Assembly: GCA_965212005.1 (NCBI GenBank)
Contig: OZ243038.1
Location: 2,232,001 to 2,296,000 of the forward strand
Length of the DNA: 64,000 nucleotides
Source of the DNA: G965212005 sp965212005
GTDB lineage: Bacteria; Pseudomonadota; Gammaproteobacteria; Porifericomitales; Porifericomitaceae
Reading direction: 5' to 3'
Under the pieces are notes generated by a model. The model worked only from the letters and a program-made list of their open reading frames with translations. It made no database searches and was not told the DNA's origin. Every line of letters starts with the position of its first letter. Position 1 is the stretch's first letter. The translations under genes and the position numbers were made by a program. This document shows positions 7,576 to 16,629 of the stretch, piece after piece.

Positions 7576-10158
7576 ATGTTAACAAGCGAGCCGCGAGTCC
7601 GCAGGCCCGCGGCAGGCCGCGCCCTGATCAGCGTAGTGGCTGCCTGGTGCCTGGCCTGTCCTGCGCCGGCCCAGGAAACGTCCGCTCAGGACCAGGCAGA
7701 GGTTACGCCTGTGCCGCAGCCCGAGATCGTGGAGGTTATCGGGACCACTCCGATAACCGGTGTGGGTCAATCCGTCGATCGGTTTCCCTACCAGGTGCAG
7801 ACCATCTCCTCGGAGGATCTGCAGCGCTCGCTGAGTTCCAGTTTTACTGACTATGCCGAGCGACACCTGGGCAGTGTATCGATCAGCGAAGCGCAAAACC
7901 ATCCGCGCCAGCCTGATCTATTTTACCGCGGCTTTGTGCTCTCCCCGCTGTTGGGTTTGCCGCAGGGACTTTCGGTTTACCAGGACGGGGTGCGTATCAA
8001 CGAGATCTTCGGCGACACCATGAACTGGGATCTGCTCCCGGAGGCTGCTATCGATCGCGTCAGTGTGATCGGCGGCAGCAATCCCCTGTTCGGTCTGAAT
8101 ACGCTCGGCGGGGCGCTGTCCCTGACCACCAAGGACGGCTTCCGGCACGGCGGCCACCGCCTGCAGCTGGACGGTGGTTCTTTCGGTCGCGGCTCGGCGC
8201 AATTTGAAAGCGGGGGCAACAGCGGAATGGCCAACGTCGGCTCCGTGGGTTACTTTGTGGCCGGCAATTATTTTCATGAAGATGGTTGGCAGGATGAGTC
8301 CGAGTCGGATATCAACAACCTGTTCGTTTCCCTTGATTACCGCAGTGTTGATGAAGACAGTTCGCTGGGCCTGGATTATACCTACGGCGGTACCGAACTG
8401 ATCGGCAATGGTCCGGCGCCGGTGGAACTGCTGCAGGCCGAGGGCCGCTCATCTGTCTTCACTACCCCCGACATCACGGAAAACAATCTGCACTTTGCCA
8501 ACCTGATGGGGATGCACTGGATTACCCCGCAGCTCCAGGTTTCCGGTAACCTGTACTTTCGCAGCAATGACACCGAGGCATTAAACGGAGACGGCACCGA
8601 GTTCGGCAGTTGCTCCTTCACTGAATTCGGAGCCATGCCGGCGCCGTCCCTGTGCGCAGAAGATACGCTCGGTAATTTGCGTGCGGACGTGAATGCATTC
8701 ATGGCCGAGAACCCGGGGCTCCTGGGTATCGATGACGACACGCTGGCCCTTGAGTTGTTGCAAGCCCGGTCGGTACTGGCCCCGGACGTTGTGCCCCAAA
8801 TAGACGATTTCGCAGATCGCCTCAATAACGCGCTGATCGAGGATCAAGACGGCATGACGGTCACTGCGCTGCAGGCAGACGGGAGCACCGAACGGGATGC
8901 CATTCAAAACCTGAGCATGCGCGAGCAAAGAGGTTACGGTGGCACCGTACAGGCTACCTCCCTTTATTCCATCGCCGGCCGGCAGAACCAGTTTGTCCTG
9001 GGCGGTGCGTACACGGAAGGTCGGGTAGACTTTGTCTCTACCGTTGAGGTCGGCACGCTGGACGATAACCGCCGGGTCGGCGGCACGGGTCTGTTCATCC
9101 CGGAGGAGGGCACCGGGCTGGAAGGACGCACGCGCACCTTCTCTGTCTACTTGCAGGATTCCCTGGAACTGTACCAGGACCTGTACTTTATGCTGGCAGC
9201 CCGCTACAACCACACCCGCATCAGTCTCAGCGATCGTGGCGGGCAATCCCCGTTTACCGCTCCCCGGGAAGATTTGAACGGACGCCACAGTTTCTCGCGC
9301 GTCAATCCGGTGGTTGGCCTCAGCTACGTCTGGTCGCCGGGGCTGTCGTTATACGCCAGCTACAATGAGTCTTCCCGTGCTCCGACGCCGATCGAACTGG
9401 TTTGCGCCGATGCCGAAGCGCCGTGCAGCCTGCCCAATGCCTTTCTTGCCGACCCGCCATTGGAGCAGGTTGTGCTGCGCGGCGTGGAGACCGGCGCCCG
9501 TGGCAGCCTGGGCGCAGCGTTGTCCTGGAACCTGGGCCTGTACTATACGCAGAACGAGGACGACATCATCTTTCAGAGCACGGGAGGCATCAGCTCCAAC
9601 GAAGGCTTCTTTGCCAATGTCGGCGATACCCGGCGTTGGGGCGGAGAATTGGGACTGAGCGGGAGTTGGCGGCGGCTGGGTTGGGGCTTGAACTACGGTT
9701 ACGTGCGCGCCACTTATGAGGATGAATTTCAAGTCAGCAGTCCCAATCATCCGTTTGCCAATGATGACAATGAAGGACTGTTTAGCGTGAGTTCCGGCGA
9801 TCGCATTCCCGGGATCCCCGAACACTCCGTCAAAGCCAGGCTGGAATTGGATTGGACCAAGAGCCTGCGCATCGGCACCAGCTCCAGCTACTATTCCGAC
9901 CGCTTCCGGCGCGGAGACGAGGCCAACCTGGATGAAGAGTTGGAAGATTATTTCCTGACCAGCGTGTACGCCGATTATCGGCCTGGCGACGTCGTCAGCT
10001 TCTTCCTGAAGATTGATAACGTATTCGATACCAACTATGAAACCTTCGGCCTCTACGGCGAGCCCGATGAGGTGCTGGGCGCAGGGTTTGAAAACCCCCG
10101 TTTCGTCTCTCCCGGACGCGAGCGCTCCCTGGTGATCGGACTGCGCGTCTCCATCTGA
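7576..10158 (+). CDS. TonB-dependent outer-membrane receptor
   Basis: This 860-residue outer-membrane beta-barrel should import a ligand using TonB energy. It has a signal peptide (basic start, then ALISVVAAWCLACPAPAQ) and a TonB-box-like segment EIVEVIGTTPITG. The plug domain follows with YRGFVLSPLLGLPQGLSVYQDG and IDRVSVIGGSNPLFGLNTLGGAL, and then a long barrel ending RERSLVIGLRVSI. The last residue is Ile rather than the usual aromatic. The ATG at 7576 has AGGAGGAG upstream; the frame is open further (to 7435) but that extension is not signal-like. The ligand is not evident. Its neighbours are a peptide transporter and PQQ genes, so a peptide or a cofactor/metal ligand are only guesses. 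Confidence 0.9.
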   Translation: MLTSEPRVRRPAAGRALISVVAAWCLACPAPAQETSAQDQAEVTPVPQPEIVEVIGTTPITGVGQSVDRFPYQVQTISSEDLQRSLSSSFTDYAERHLGSVSISEAQNHPRQPDLFYRGFVLSPLLGLPQGLSVYQDGVRINEIFGDTMNWDLLPEAAIDRVSVIGGSNPLFGLNTLGGALSLTTKDGFRHGGHRLQLDGGSFGRGSAQFESGGNSGMANVGSVGYFVAGNYFHEDGWQDESESDINNLFVSLDYRSVDEDSSLGLDYTYGGTELIGNGPAPVELLQAEGRSSVFTTPDITENNLHFANLMGMHWITPQLQVSGNLYFRSNDTEALNGDGTEFGSCSFTEFGAMPAPSLCAEDTLGNLRADVNAFMAENPGLLGIDDDTLALELLQARSVLAPDVVPQIDDFADRLNNALIEDQDGMTVTALQADGSTERDAIQNLSMREQRGYGGTVQATSLYSIAGRQNQFVLGGAYTEGRVDFVSTVEVGTLDDNRRVGGTGLFIPEEGTGLEGRTRTFSVYLQDSLELYQDLYFMLAARYNHTRISLSDRGGQSPFTAPREDLNGRHSFSRVNPVVGLSYVWSPGLSLYASYNESSRAPTPIELVCADAEAPCSLPNAFLADPPLEQVVLRGVETGARGSLGAALSWNLGLYYTQNEDDIIFQSTGGISSNEGFFANVGDTRRWGGELGLSGSWRRLGWGLNYGYVRATYEDEFQVSSPNHPFANDDNEGLFSVSSGDRIPGIPEHSVKARLELDWTKSLRIGTSSSYYSDRFRRGDEANLDEELEDYFLTSVYADYRPGDVVSFFLKIDNVFDTNYETFGLYGEPDEVLGAGFENPRFVSPGRERSLVIGLRVSI

Positions 10159-10662
10159 GCGCGCACCGAACCGGCACCACCCGTTGAGGGAAGGCGCGGC
10201 GTCGGTGCGCAGCCGGCCGTTGCCGGAAGCCGGTTCCGAACTACGGGCCTAAGCGGCGCCCCCCCCGGCCGCTTCGGCGATACGCGGCGTGGCGTATCGG
10301 CGGCAGGGCAGGATTTCCGCCCAGTAGTTGGCCCAGTGCGCTAGTCGTTCACGGCTTGCGTTCACGGTTCGTGGTGAAGCATATCAGCCAATTTTAGAAG
10401 GCTTTCCCCTGTATAGGGTGATTTTGGGCCAATAAAAACTCTTTGTTAACAATTTGTCATTGGTCTTGAAAAGTCATTATAATTCCTAATAGTTAAAGTG
10501 CTTTGGGAAAGTATTTTTCCAGGCCGAGGAGGCTCGCTGGAAGAGCTCCCTTGCTGAGTACATCAAGAAATACGAAGGCAATGTAGACGCGATGAAGGAT
10601 GCCATCTCTATTGATGCGGCGATCCCCGGATGGGACAGCTCCCGCACGTTATAATTGGCGTT
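10159..10662. other. Intergenic region with two hairpins and a coding remnant
   Basis: Two adjacent hairpins follow the receptor gene: 10251-10274 (AAGCGGC/GCCGCTT around a C-rich loop) and 10278-10299 (CGATACG/CGTATCG). Neither is followed by a T run, so they are weak terminator candidates. From 10493 to 10654 a plus-strand frame without a start codon reads like protein (AEEARWKSSLAEYIKKYEGN and on, then stop) and may be the tail of a lost gene. GC content drops toward the TPR gene. Confidence 0.35.
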
Positions 10663-11549
10663 ATGGCAAAGGAGAAAGAAGTGCTTCACGAGACTTTTGA
10701 CGGGCTCGTCGGTCGCGCCGTGTGTTTGCTGCTGTTCGGTCTGGCGTTGAGCCTGCTCGCAAGGATGCCCATCCCGCTAACTACGGATGTCTACAAGTAT
10801 CGGGGCGACCAGATAGCCATTAACCCTCAAGATGCCGATGCATATAAAAATCGCGGTATTGCAAAGTATGCCTTGGGCGACCGTGAAGGGGCGATCGCGG
10901 ATTACGACCAGGCGATAGCCATTAACCCTCAACATGCGAAGGCATATTACAATCGCGGTATTGCAAAGTATTCCCTGGGCGACCGTGAAGGGGCGATCGC
11001 GGATTACGACCAGACGATAGCTATTAACCCCCGTTATTCCTGTGCATATAACAATCGCGGAGGTGCAAAAAATGCCCTGGGCGACCATAAAGGAGCAATC
11101 GCGGATTACGACCAGGTGATAGCCATTAACCCTCAACATGCGAAGGCATATTATAATCGTGGTATTGCAAAGGAAGCCCTGGGCGACCGTGAAGGAGCGA
11201 TCGCGGATTACGACCAGGCGATAGCTATTAACCCTCAATATGCGAAGGCATATTATGATCGCGGTATTGCAAAGGAAGCCTTGGCGCCCGTGAAGGAGTG
11301 ATCGCGGATTATGACCAGGCGATAGCCATTAGCCCTCAACATGCGAAGGCATATTATAATCGCGGTATTGCAAAGGAAGCTCTGGGCGACCGTGAAGGAG
11401 CGATAGCGGATTACGACCAGGCGATAGCCATTAACCCTCAACATGCGAAGGCATATTATAATCGTGGTATTGCAAAGGAAGCCTTGGGCGACCGTGAAGG
11501 AGCGATAGCGGATTACGACAAAGCCTCCGAACTCGACAAACAGGAATAA
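10663..11549 (+). pseudogene. TPR-repeat membrane-anchored protein, frameshifted
   Basis: The frame encodes an N-terminal hydrophobic helix (AVCLLLFGLALSLLARM) followed by near-identical 34-residue TPR units of the form AIAINPQHAKAYYNRGIAKE, seven in all. After the fifth unit a single base is missing around 11282-11290 (other units read TTGGGCGACC where this one reads TTGGCGCCC). This shifts the frame and stops it at 11301; the remaining units continue in the next frame to 11549, ending ASELDKQE. Such TPR proteins are protein-protein scaffolds of unknown partner. A start at 10630 is also open. The shift could be a phase-variable indel or simple decay; the array would favour slippage or recombination. 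Confidence 0.75.
10810..11520. repeat. Tandem 102-bp repeat array (TPR units)
   Basis: Seven units of 102 bp (34 codons) repeat head to tail with high DNA identity; for example the stretch around CATGCGAAGGCATATTA recurs in most units. The third unit is the most diverged. High identity at the DNA level, not just protein, points to recent expansion. Confidence 0.85.
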
Positions 11550-11557
11550 GGAAGGGG

Positions 11558-11683
11558 ATGAGCGGAATGTTTAGTATGGATCAGTCAAAAGAAATGCTGC
11601 ACGAGACTTTGTGGTATTACACAAGTTCTCAGGGCGCTTTGGACTACGAGAAACTTTGCAAGCTCCTTTGGGCCCTTGACTAG
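11558..11683 (+). CDS. Small ORF (41 aa) after the TPR array
   Basis: A short plus-strand frame starts 8 nt after the TPR stop, with AAGGAAGG just upstream, and encodes MSGMFSMDQSKEMLHETLWY and on, ending LLWALD. A second ATG at 11567 fits the ribosome site better. Its KEMLHET motif matches KEVLHET near the start of the TPR protein, and the match holds at DNA level (21 of 23 bases, 10675-10697 against 11588-11610). No family was recognised. It may be a real small protein or the relic of a duplicated 5' end. Confidence 0.4.
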   Translation: MSGMFSMDQSKEMLHETLWYYTSSQGALDYEKLCKLLWALD

Positions 11684-11706
11684 CCGTTCACGGTGCGCCT
11701 TGCGTC

Positions 11707-11735
11707 TTGCGTTGGCGGTGACCGCAGGCTATGAT
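11707..11735 (+). promoter_or_regulatory. Sigma-70-like promoter of the rpsP operon
   Basis: TTGCGT and TATGAT are separated by exactly 17 bp, about 70 nt upstream of the rpsP start. A 7-bp stem with an ACCG loop (11760-11777, CCTCCC/GGGAGG core) lies in the leader between promoter and gene. Confidence 0.6.
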
Positions 11736-11806
11736 CGTTTTTTCACCCATTGTACGGATGCCTCCCACCGGGGAGGCCGAAACGAGTCTAACGAGTCTTA
11801 AGAAAA

Positions 11807-12058
11807 ATGGTAAAAATCCGCCTGTCCCGGGGCGGTGCTTGTATGCGCCCCTTCTACCACGTCGTAGTCATCGACAGCCGCCGCAGTCGAGACAGTCGCT
11901 GCATTGAGCGCATCGGGTTTTTCAACCCGATCGCCACGGGTAAAGAGCAGCGTTTGAAGATCGACGTGGAGCGCGTAGATTCCTGGATCAAGCAAGGAGC
12001 CCAGCTCTCCGGGCGCGTCTCCCAGCTGGTGCGGGAACAGCGGGCTACGGCGGCCTGA
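11807..12058 (+). CDS. rpsP: 30S ribosomal protein S16
   Basis: S16 is an assembly protein of the small ribosomal subunit. The start MVKIRLSRGGACMRPFYHVVV and the motif RCIERIGFFNPIA are typical, and 83 residues is normal length. It opens the conserved operon rpsP-rimM-trmD-rplS. The ribosome site is weak (TAAGAAAA before ATG). Confidence 0.97.
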   Translation: MVKIRLSRGGACMRPFYHVVVIDSRRSRDSRCIERIGFFNPIATGKEQRLKIDVERVDSWIKQGAQLSGRVSQLVREQRATAA

Positions 12059-12101
12059 GGCCGGCCAGCGCCGCAGTGCTGCGGACCTTGCAGGGTATGC
12101 A

Positions 12102-12650
12102 GTGGACGGCCCCGGCCGGTCGAGCGACGCGGGTGACGCGGTTGCCGGACGTTTCGTTGTCTTAGGCAGCATCAGCGGCATCTACGGGGTACGCGGGCGG
12201 GTGCGCGTCCGCTCCTACACGCAGCCGCCGCAGAAGCTGGCGGATTACCTCCCCTGGTGGAGCCGGTCCGGCGCTGCCGGGCATTGGCGTCCGCTGCCGG
12301 TAGGCACGGTGTGCCGCACGCGCAGCGGCCTGCAGGCGGAGCTGGAAGGGATCCAGGACCGCGACCAGGCGCGCCGCCTGATCGGCCTGGAACTCGGCGT
12401 CCCCCGGGCGCAACTGCCGCCACTGTCGCCGGGGGAATTTTACTGGTGCGATCTGCTTGGGCTGCAGGCCCTCAACTGCAATGGTGAAGCGCTCGGTCGA
12501 GTGACGCGCATTCTGCAGACCGAAGCCCACGGCGTGCTGCAGATCGACGGTTCCCGCGAATACCTGGTCCCGCTGCTGCTGCGCAGCCACGTGCAGGAAG
12601 TGAACCTGGAAGCGGGCACCATTCGGGTCAACTGGCAGGAGCCTGGCTGA
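12102..12650 (+). CDS. rimM: Ribosome maturation factor RimM
   Basis: RimM binds S19 and helps mature the 3' domain of 16S rRNA. The N-terminal barrel motif LGSISGIYGVRGRVRVRSYT and the PRC-barrel region with GEFYWCDLLGLQALN and EYLVPLLLRSHVQEVNLEAG are clear. The GTG at 12102 has AGGG 6 nt upstream. The stop codon overlaps the trmD start by one base. Confidence 0.96.
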   Translation: MDGPGRSSDAGDAVAGRFVVLGSISGIYGVRGRVRVRSYTQPPQKLADYLPWWSRSGAAGHWRPLPVGTVCRTRSGLQAELEGIQDRDQARRLIGLELGVPRAQLPPLSPGEFYWCDLLGLQALNCNGEALGRVTRILQTEAHGVLQIDGSREYLVPLLLRSHVQEVNLEAGTIRVNWQEPG

Positions 12651-13408
12651 TGTTGCGCATTGCCGTTGTCAGTCTGTTCCCGCGCTTTTTTGAACTTTGC
12701 CCCGAGTACGGTATCATAGGCCGCGCGCTGCGCCGCTCGGTGCTGGAGTTGCGGACCTGGAATCCGCGCGATTATGCCGAGGATCGGCAGCGCAGCGTCG
12801 ACGACCGACCCTACGGCGGTGGCCCCGGCATGGTGCTGATGGTGCCGCCGGTGCGTGCGGCCATCCGTGCCGCGCGGGCCTGGCTCGGTGCCGATGCCGT
12901 TACGCTGTACCTGAGTCCGCAGGGCCGGCGGCTGGACCAGGCGGGCGTGCTGGAGCTTTCCCGGTGCCCCGCGCTGCTATTGCTGGCAGGGCACTACGAG
13001 GGCATAGACGAGCGCCTGATCCAAATGGAAGTGGACGAGGAATGGTCGATTGGTGACTATGTGCTGGGCGGGGGCGAGTCCGCCGCGCTGGTGCTGATGG
13101 ATGCCGTCGTGCGCTGGCTGCCGGGCACGCTCGGGGACGCCGATTCTGCCGGGCAGGACTCGTTTTGCGGCGGCTTGCTGGAATATCCGCATTACACCCG
13201 GCCCCGGCAGATCGAAGGCCGCGGGGTGCCCGAGGTTCTGTTGAGCGGAGATCACGAGCGCATCCGCCGCTGGCGCTCGATGCAATCCCTGGGGCGGACC
13301 TGGCGGCGGCGCCCGGATTTGCTGGGCGCCTTGCGCCTGAGCAGCGAGCAGCGCCTGCTGCTGCAGGCATACATCAAGAGAGACAGGGAAAGCGGCAGCG
13401 CGGAGTAG
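12650..13408 (+). CDS. trmD: tRNA (guanine-37 N1) methyltransferase
   Basis: TrmD is a SPOUT-class enzyme that methylates G37 next to the anticodon and so prevents frameshifting. The knotted SAM site is visible as YGGGPGMVLMVPP and LLLAGHYEGIDERL, then WSIGDYVLGGGESAALVLMDAV. The catalytic Asp segment LGDADSAGQDSF and the end of the RNA-binding lobe (LSGDHERIRRWR) follow. It has 252 residues, normal. The TGATG overlap with rimM implies translational coupling. Confidence 0.97.
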   Translation: MLRIAVVSLFPRFFELCPEYGIIGRALRRSVLELRTWNPRDYAEDRQRSVDDRPYGGGPGMVLMVPPVRAAIRAARAWLGADAVTLYLSPQGRRLDQAGVLELSRCPALLLLAGHYEGIDERLIQMEVDEEWSIGDYVLGGGESAALVLMDAVVRWLPGTLGDADSAGQDSFCGGLLEYPHYTRPRQIEGRGVPEVLLSGDHERIRRWRSMQSLGRTWRRRPDLLGALRLSSEQRLLLQAYIKRDRESGSAE

Positions 13409-13414
13409 ACGTCA

Positions 13415-13792
13415 ATGCACAAACTGGTACAAGAACTGGAACAACGGGAGCAGGCCGGCAGCGACCGGCAGAACCTGCCGCAGTTTTATCCGGGTGACAC
13501 CGTGGTGGTGCGGGTGCGCATCCGGGAAGGGGAGCGCGAGCGCCTGCAGACTTTTGAAGGTGCCGTCATCGCCCGCCGCAACCGTGGCCTGAGATCCTCC
13601 TTCACCGTGCGCAAGATCTCTTACGGAGAGGGAGTGGAGCGGGTCTTTCACATTTACAGCCCGGTCATCGACAGCATCGAAGTCAAACGCCGCGGTCGGG
13701 TGCGGCGCGCCAAGCTGTATTACCTGCGCGAGCGCAGGGGCAAGGCATCAAGGATCAAGGAGAAGATCCGTCGCGCCGGCGATGCCAAGTGA
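13415..13792 (+). CDS. rplS: 50S ribosomal protein L19
   Basis: L19 sits at the interface of the two ribosomal subunits. The family pattern FYPGDTVVVRVRIREGERER, QTFEGAVIARRNRGL, SYGEGVERVFHIYSP and KRRGRVRRAKLYYLRERRGK is complete. It starts 6 nt after trmD with a GGAG site, and its stop overlaps the next gene's GTG by 4 bases. Confidence 0.97.
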   Translation: MHKLVQELEQREQAGSDRQNLPQFYPGDTVVVRVRIREGERERLQTFEGAVIARRNRGLRSSFTVRKISYGEGVERVFHIYSPVIDSIEVKRRGRVRRAKLYYLRERRGKASRIKEKIRRAGDAK

Positions 13793-14307
13793 CGGGGGCG
13801 GTGCCGAATCAGAAGCAGAAAGTCCAGTATTACGAGAGTTATGTGCCTACGCCGGCAGGCATGGTATGCCTGCAGGTCAACCGGGATGGGCACTTGTGCC
13901 ATCTCAGCTATGAGAAGGGGAAAAAGCCCGCCACTGCGCCGGACGTGGCGAGCCGTCGCATCGTCGATGCCCTGCAGCAGTATTTCGAGCAGCCCTGCGG
14001 CTTCGATGACCTGCTGTTAGCGCCGGCGCCCACCAGGAAGCATCAAAGGGTGCGCTCAATGCTGCTCCGGATCCCGCCCGGGTCCGTGCGCAGTTATGGA
14101 GAACTGGCGCATCAGTTAGGTCATAAAGGAGCCCGCGGCGTAGGCCTCATCTGTGCCCGCAATCCGATACCGATCATAGTGCCGTGCCACCGGGTGATCG
14201 CCAGTGATGGCGGCCTGGGAGGTTATGCTCCTGGGCTGGAGATCAAGCGCCGCCTGCTGGAATGGGAAGGCATCAAATTCAATGCGCAGGGGCTTGTGAT
14301 CCAGTAG
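13789..14307 (+). CDS. ogt: Methylated-DNA-protein cysteine methyltransferase (Ogt-like)
   Basis: This suicide repair protein moves O6-alkyl groups from guanine to its own cysteine. The active-site motif is PCHRVIASDGGLGGY, preceded by the helix-turn-helix segment IPPGSVRSYGELAHQLGHKG with the arginine finger. The N-terminal lobe is short and Ogt-like; total length is 172 residues. Its GTG overlaps the rplS stop (GTGA), so it appears to ride on the ribosomal-protein transcript, an unusual place for a repair gene. The family is clear; the specific symbol is a best match. Confidence 0.85.
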   Translation: MTGAVPNQKQKVQYYESYVPTPAGMVCLQVNRDGHLCHLSYEKGKKPATAPDVASRRIVDALQQYFEQPCGFDDLLLAPAPTRKHQRVRSMLLRIPPGSVRSYGELAHQLGHKGARGVGLICARNPIPIIVPCHRVIASDGGLGGYAPGLEIKRRLLEWEGIKFNAQGLVIQ

Positions 14308-14465
14308 CTGCACCTGCCTGCACGCCGTCCGCTGAAAATCTTCCGTCATCGACAGGCAGTCGGCTCTGCTCCGGCCGCTCGCCCGGTCCGCACAGTATCC
14401 ATCATCCCGCCGCCGCCGACTGACTTTAGGTTTGCCCGGCGTCATCGGGCAGGTTCCGCCCGCCG

Positions 14466-15362
14466 ATGACTGACGCGCCCCCCAGTCTCGATCAGGTCGA
14501 TCGTTTTCTGGACCTGCTGTGGTTGGAGCGGGGATTGAGCCTGAATACGCTGACGGCCTATCGTGCCGACCTCCGGGCTTTTGCCCGCTGGACGCAGCAG
14601 CAGAACGGCGACCTGCTCAGCGTCGGGAGCGCGCAGATCCTCTCCTACCTCGCTTCCCCGGCTGCCGGTTCCATGCGCACCCGTGCCCGGCGCCTGTCGT
14701 GTCTGCGTAATTTTTATGCGCACCTGCTGCGCCAGGGCATCCTGCAAAGCGACCCCACCTCCCGCATCGGTTCTCCGTCCATCGGCCGCCCGCTGCCGAC
14801 GTCCCTGACCGAGGCGGACGTGGAGCGCCTGCTGCGGGCACCCGATCCCGGCACTGCCCGCGGCCTGCGCGACCGCGCCATGCTGGAAGTGCTGTACGCG
14901 ACCGGGTTGAGGGTTTCCGAGTTAGTCGGCCTGCGCATGGACAGCATTGATCTGAAGCAGGGCCTGGTCCGCGTGATCGGCAAAGGCGACAAGGAGCGCC
15001 TGGTGCCGTTGGGCGACCCCGCCGTAGGCTGGTTGCGGGACTACCTGCGCCAGGCGCGCCCCGAATTATGTGGTCCGGACCCGGGCTCCGCCCTGTTTCC
15101 CGGTCGTTCCGGGCAGGCCATGAGCCGCCAGGGTTTCTGGCATATCGTCAAGCGTTATGCGTACCAGGCGGAACTGGACAAGACGATCTCTCCGCACGTA
15201 CTGCGCCACGCCTTTGCCACGCACCTGGTCAACCACGGGGCAGACCTGCGCGTGGTGCAGTTGCTGCTGGGACACCAGGACATCTCTACCACCCAGATCT
15301 ACACGCACGTAGCCGCTGAACGCCTGAAAACCCTGCACAGCAAACACCATCCCCGCGGCTGA
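14466..15362 (+). CDS. xerD: Tyrosine recombinase XerD
   Basis: XerD, with XerC, resolves chromosome dimers at dif. The catalytic residues are visible in order: R in GLRVSELVGLR, K in GKGDKERLVP, HxLR in SPHVLRHAFATHL, H in LLGHQDISTTQIYTHV and its nucleophile Tyr. The SAM-like N-terminal domain begins VDRFLDLLWLERGLSLNTL. The PLPTSLTEADVERLL linker favours XerD over XerC. It has 298 residues. No XerC or dif site was seen nearby. Confidence 0.9.
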   Translation: MTDAPPSLDQVDRFLDLLWLERGLSLNTLTAYRADLRAFARWTQQQNGDLLSVGSAQILSYLASPAAGSMRTRARRLSCLRNFYAHLLRQGILQSDPTSRIGSPSIGRPLPTSLTEADVERLLRAPDPGTARGLRDRAMLEVLYATGLRVSELVGLRMDSIDLKQGLVRVIGKGDKERLVPLGDPAVGWLRDYLRQARPELCGPDPGSALFPGRSGQAMSRQGFWHIVKRYAYQAELDKTISPHVLRHAFATHLVNHGADLRVVQLLLGHQDISTTQIYTHVAAERLKTLHSKHHPRG

Positions 15363-15734
15363 GGGCTACCTGCCGTCGTCCAGTGCCGGCCTGCACCGGG
15401 TCGAACAGGAAAAACGAACAGGACAGGTGCTAATCTTCCGGCATCGGTACAGTGCAACGGTATGATTCCAGGAAATAAAGCAATGCCAATAAAAATGTTC
15501 AGTACATGAAACAAAATCGTTTCCGCCTGACTTCCGGTCGGTGCAGGTGGAAGGACTTCGGAGCGCTTTTCATTCATGCCCGTGCAGCGCGGAACGCGGT
15601 AAAGGAACGGCCTGCGCGGCAACGAAAAGCTCCGCCCTGCAAGTGGCTCCACTTTGGCAAGGAGGGCGGGCCGGTCGCGGTAGTTGAGGTCTGCTACTGC
15701 TGTAGTCTACCGGCGGACGCCGCGCAGGCCGCGC
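15363..15734. other. Intergenic region without recognised gene
   Basis: This 372-bp gap lies between the convergent ends of xerD and the DUF6231-like gene. I see no coherent reading frame, RNA or strong terminator in it; there is an AT-richer patch around 15470-15530. Confidence 0.5.
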
Positions 15735-16217
15735 TTACCACCGGTATTTGTTGTACAGATGCGGATGGGCCCAGTGCCTGTCATTCAACCACTCCGGCAC
15801 TGTTTTGTAATTTGCCAGGGAAAAATGATACACCTGCCAGGGGTGGCCGTCCCGTTCGCATTCGAGCAGGTGGCACATGCCCAGCGCCAGAAAATGCTCG
15901 CGCCGCCAGCGGGCGTGTGCCCGGCCCGGCTCGGTCGGCGGACAATGGACAATCAGCAGCGGGTCGGCATGCAGGTCGCGCAATCTCCCGAGCAACTGCC
16001 GCAGCGGTCGCTGCGGCCATTGCTCCAGCTCTCCGACCAGCAGAGCCAAGTCATAGCGGCCCTGGATGGCATCCGGCGGTGTGACCGGCTCGATTCGACT
16101 GTGGACCGTGGCCCCGGCCTCGGTCAGCAGCTGCTGGGCCTCTGCGCCTACCGCCAGTACCCGCTGTGGCTGCAGGCGAGCGACGAAATCCTTCAACCAT
16201 TCGGTGCAGTTTTTCAT
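15735..16217 (-). CDS. DUF6231-like protein (methyltransferase-like fold)
   Basis: The 160-residue product starts with a Rossmann-like stretch (FVARLQPQRVLAVGAEAQQL) and ends with the family block WQVYHFSLANYKTVPEWLND followed by RHWAHPHLYNKYRW. This ending is characteristic of a conserved gammaproteobacterial family that I recall as DUF6231. The first half resembles a degenerate SAM-methyltransferase domain, but the GxGxG loop is weak (VGAEAQ). The ATG has GGGGGAG upstream. Its biological role is unknown. Confidence 0.65.
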   Translation of the reverse strand: MKNCTEWLKDFVARLQPQRVLAVGAEAQQLLTEAGATVHSRIEPVTPPDAIQGRYDLALLVGELEQWPQRPLRQLLGRLRDLHADPLLIVHCPPTEPGRAHARWRREHFLALGMCHLLECERDGHPWQVYHFSLANYKTVPEWLNDRHWAHPHLYNKYRW

Positions 16218-16621
16218 TGCTTTCTCCCCCTCTGGGGTGGTGCGGATGGCCTCCCGGAACTTTCCCTGGGGACCTGGGCGGCCCGCAAGTGCGTTCCGCG
16301 CAGAGTGGCCGGCTGGTTCTATGGGCCTGGATCGTGGATTATCCGCCGATCGCTGATCTTTCGTGCGGTGCTCGGATCCGCCGGGCAGGCGCGTCCCCTG
16401 CGCGCGAGGTATTTTCCGAGTGAAACCGGACTGGCTACAGGATTATAATGCAGGGATTACCCCAAAGGGGAGTGCCGGGGACGAATGAAAGGAGAGCGCC
16501 TACAGGTGATGCTTTGGCGGTTGTGTGTCTGCATGAAGAGGCAGAGAAAGCCTGTTTCAGAGATTTTGCTTGCGACGGAATACTGATCCGATACGGGCTG
16601 CGGGCGCCCTGCTGACAGCCC
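16218..16621. other. Intergenic region upstream of the IS element
   Basis: The 404-bp gap has a plus-strand TATAAT at 16444-16449 with a weak TGAAAC box 17 bp upstream, a possible promoter for what was originally the yhdP leader. A 33-codon frame (16484-16585, MKGERLQVMLWRLC and on) follows; I cannot tell if it is translated. Nothing else was recognised. Confidence 0.35.
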
Positions 16622-16629
16622 TTATTTTA
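16622..16629. repeat. Target-site duplication, left copy (TTATTTTA)
   Basis: These eight bases are repeated exactly at 17194-17201 and flank the inverted repeats of the IS1595-like element; 8-bp duplications are typical of that family. Confidence 0.85.

Noticed and set aside
10251..10299. Two hairpins after the TonB receptor as a factor-independent terminator
   Set aside because: Neither stem is followed by a T run; noted only as hairpins in the intergenic entry.
10810..11520. Regularly spaced repeats considered as a CRISPR array
   Set aside because: The units are coding 102-bp TPR repeats with no unique spacers and no cas genes nearby.
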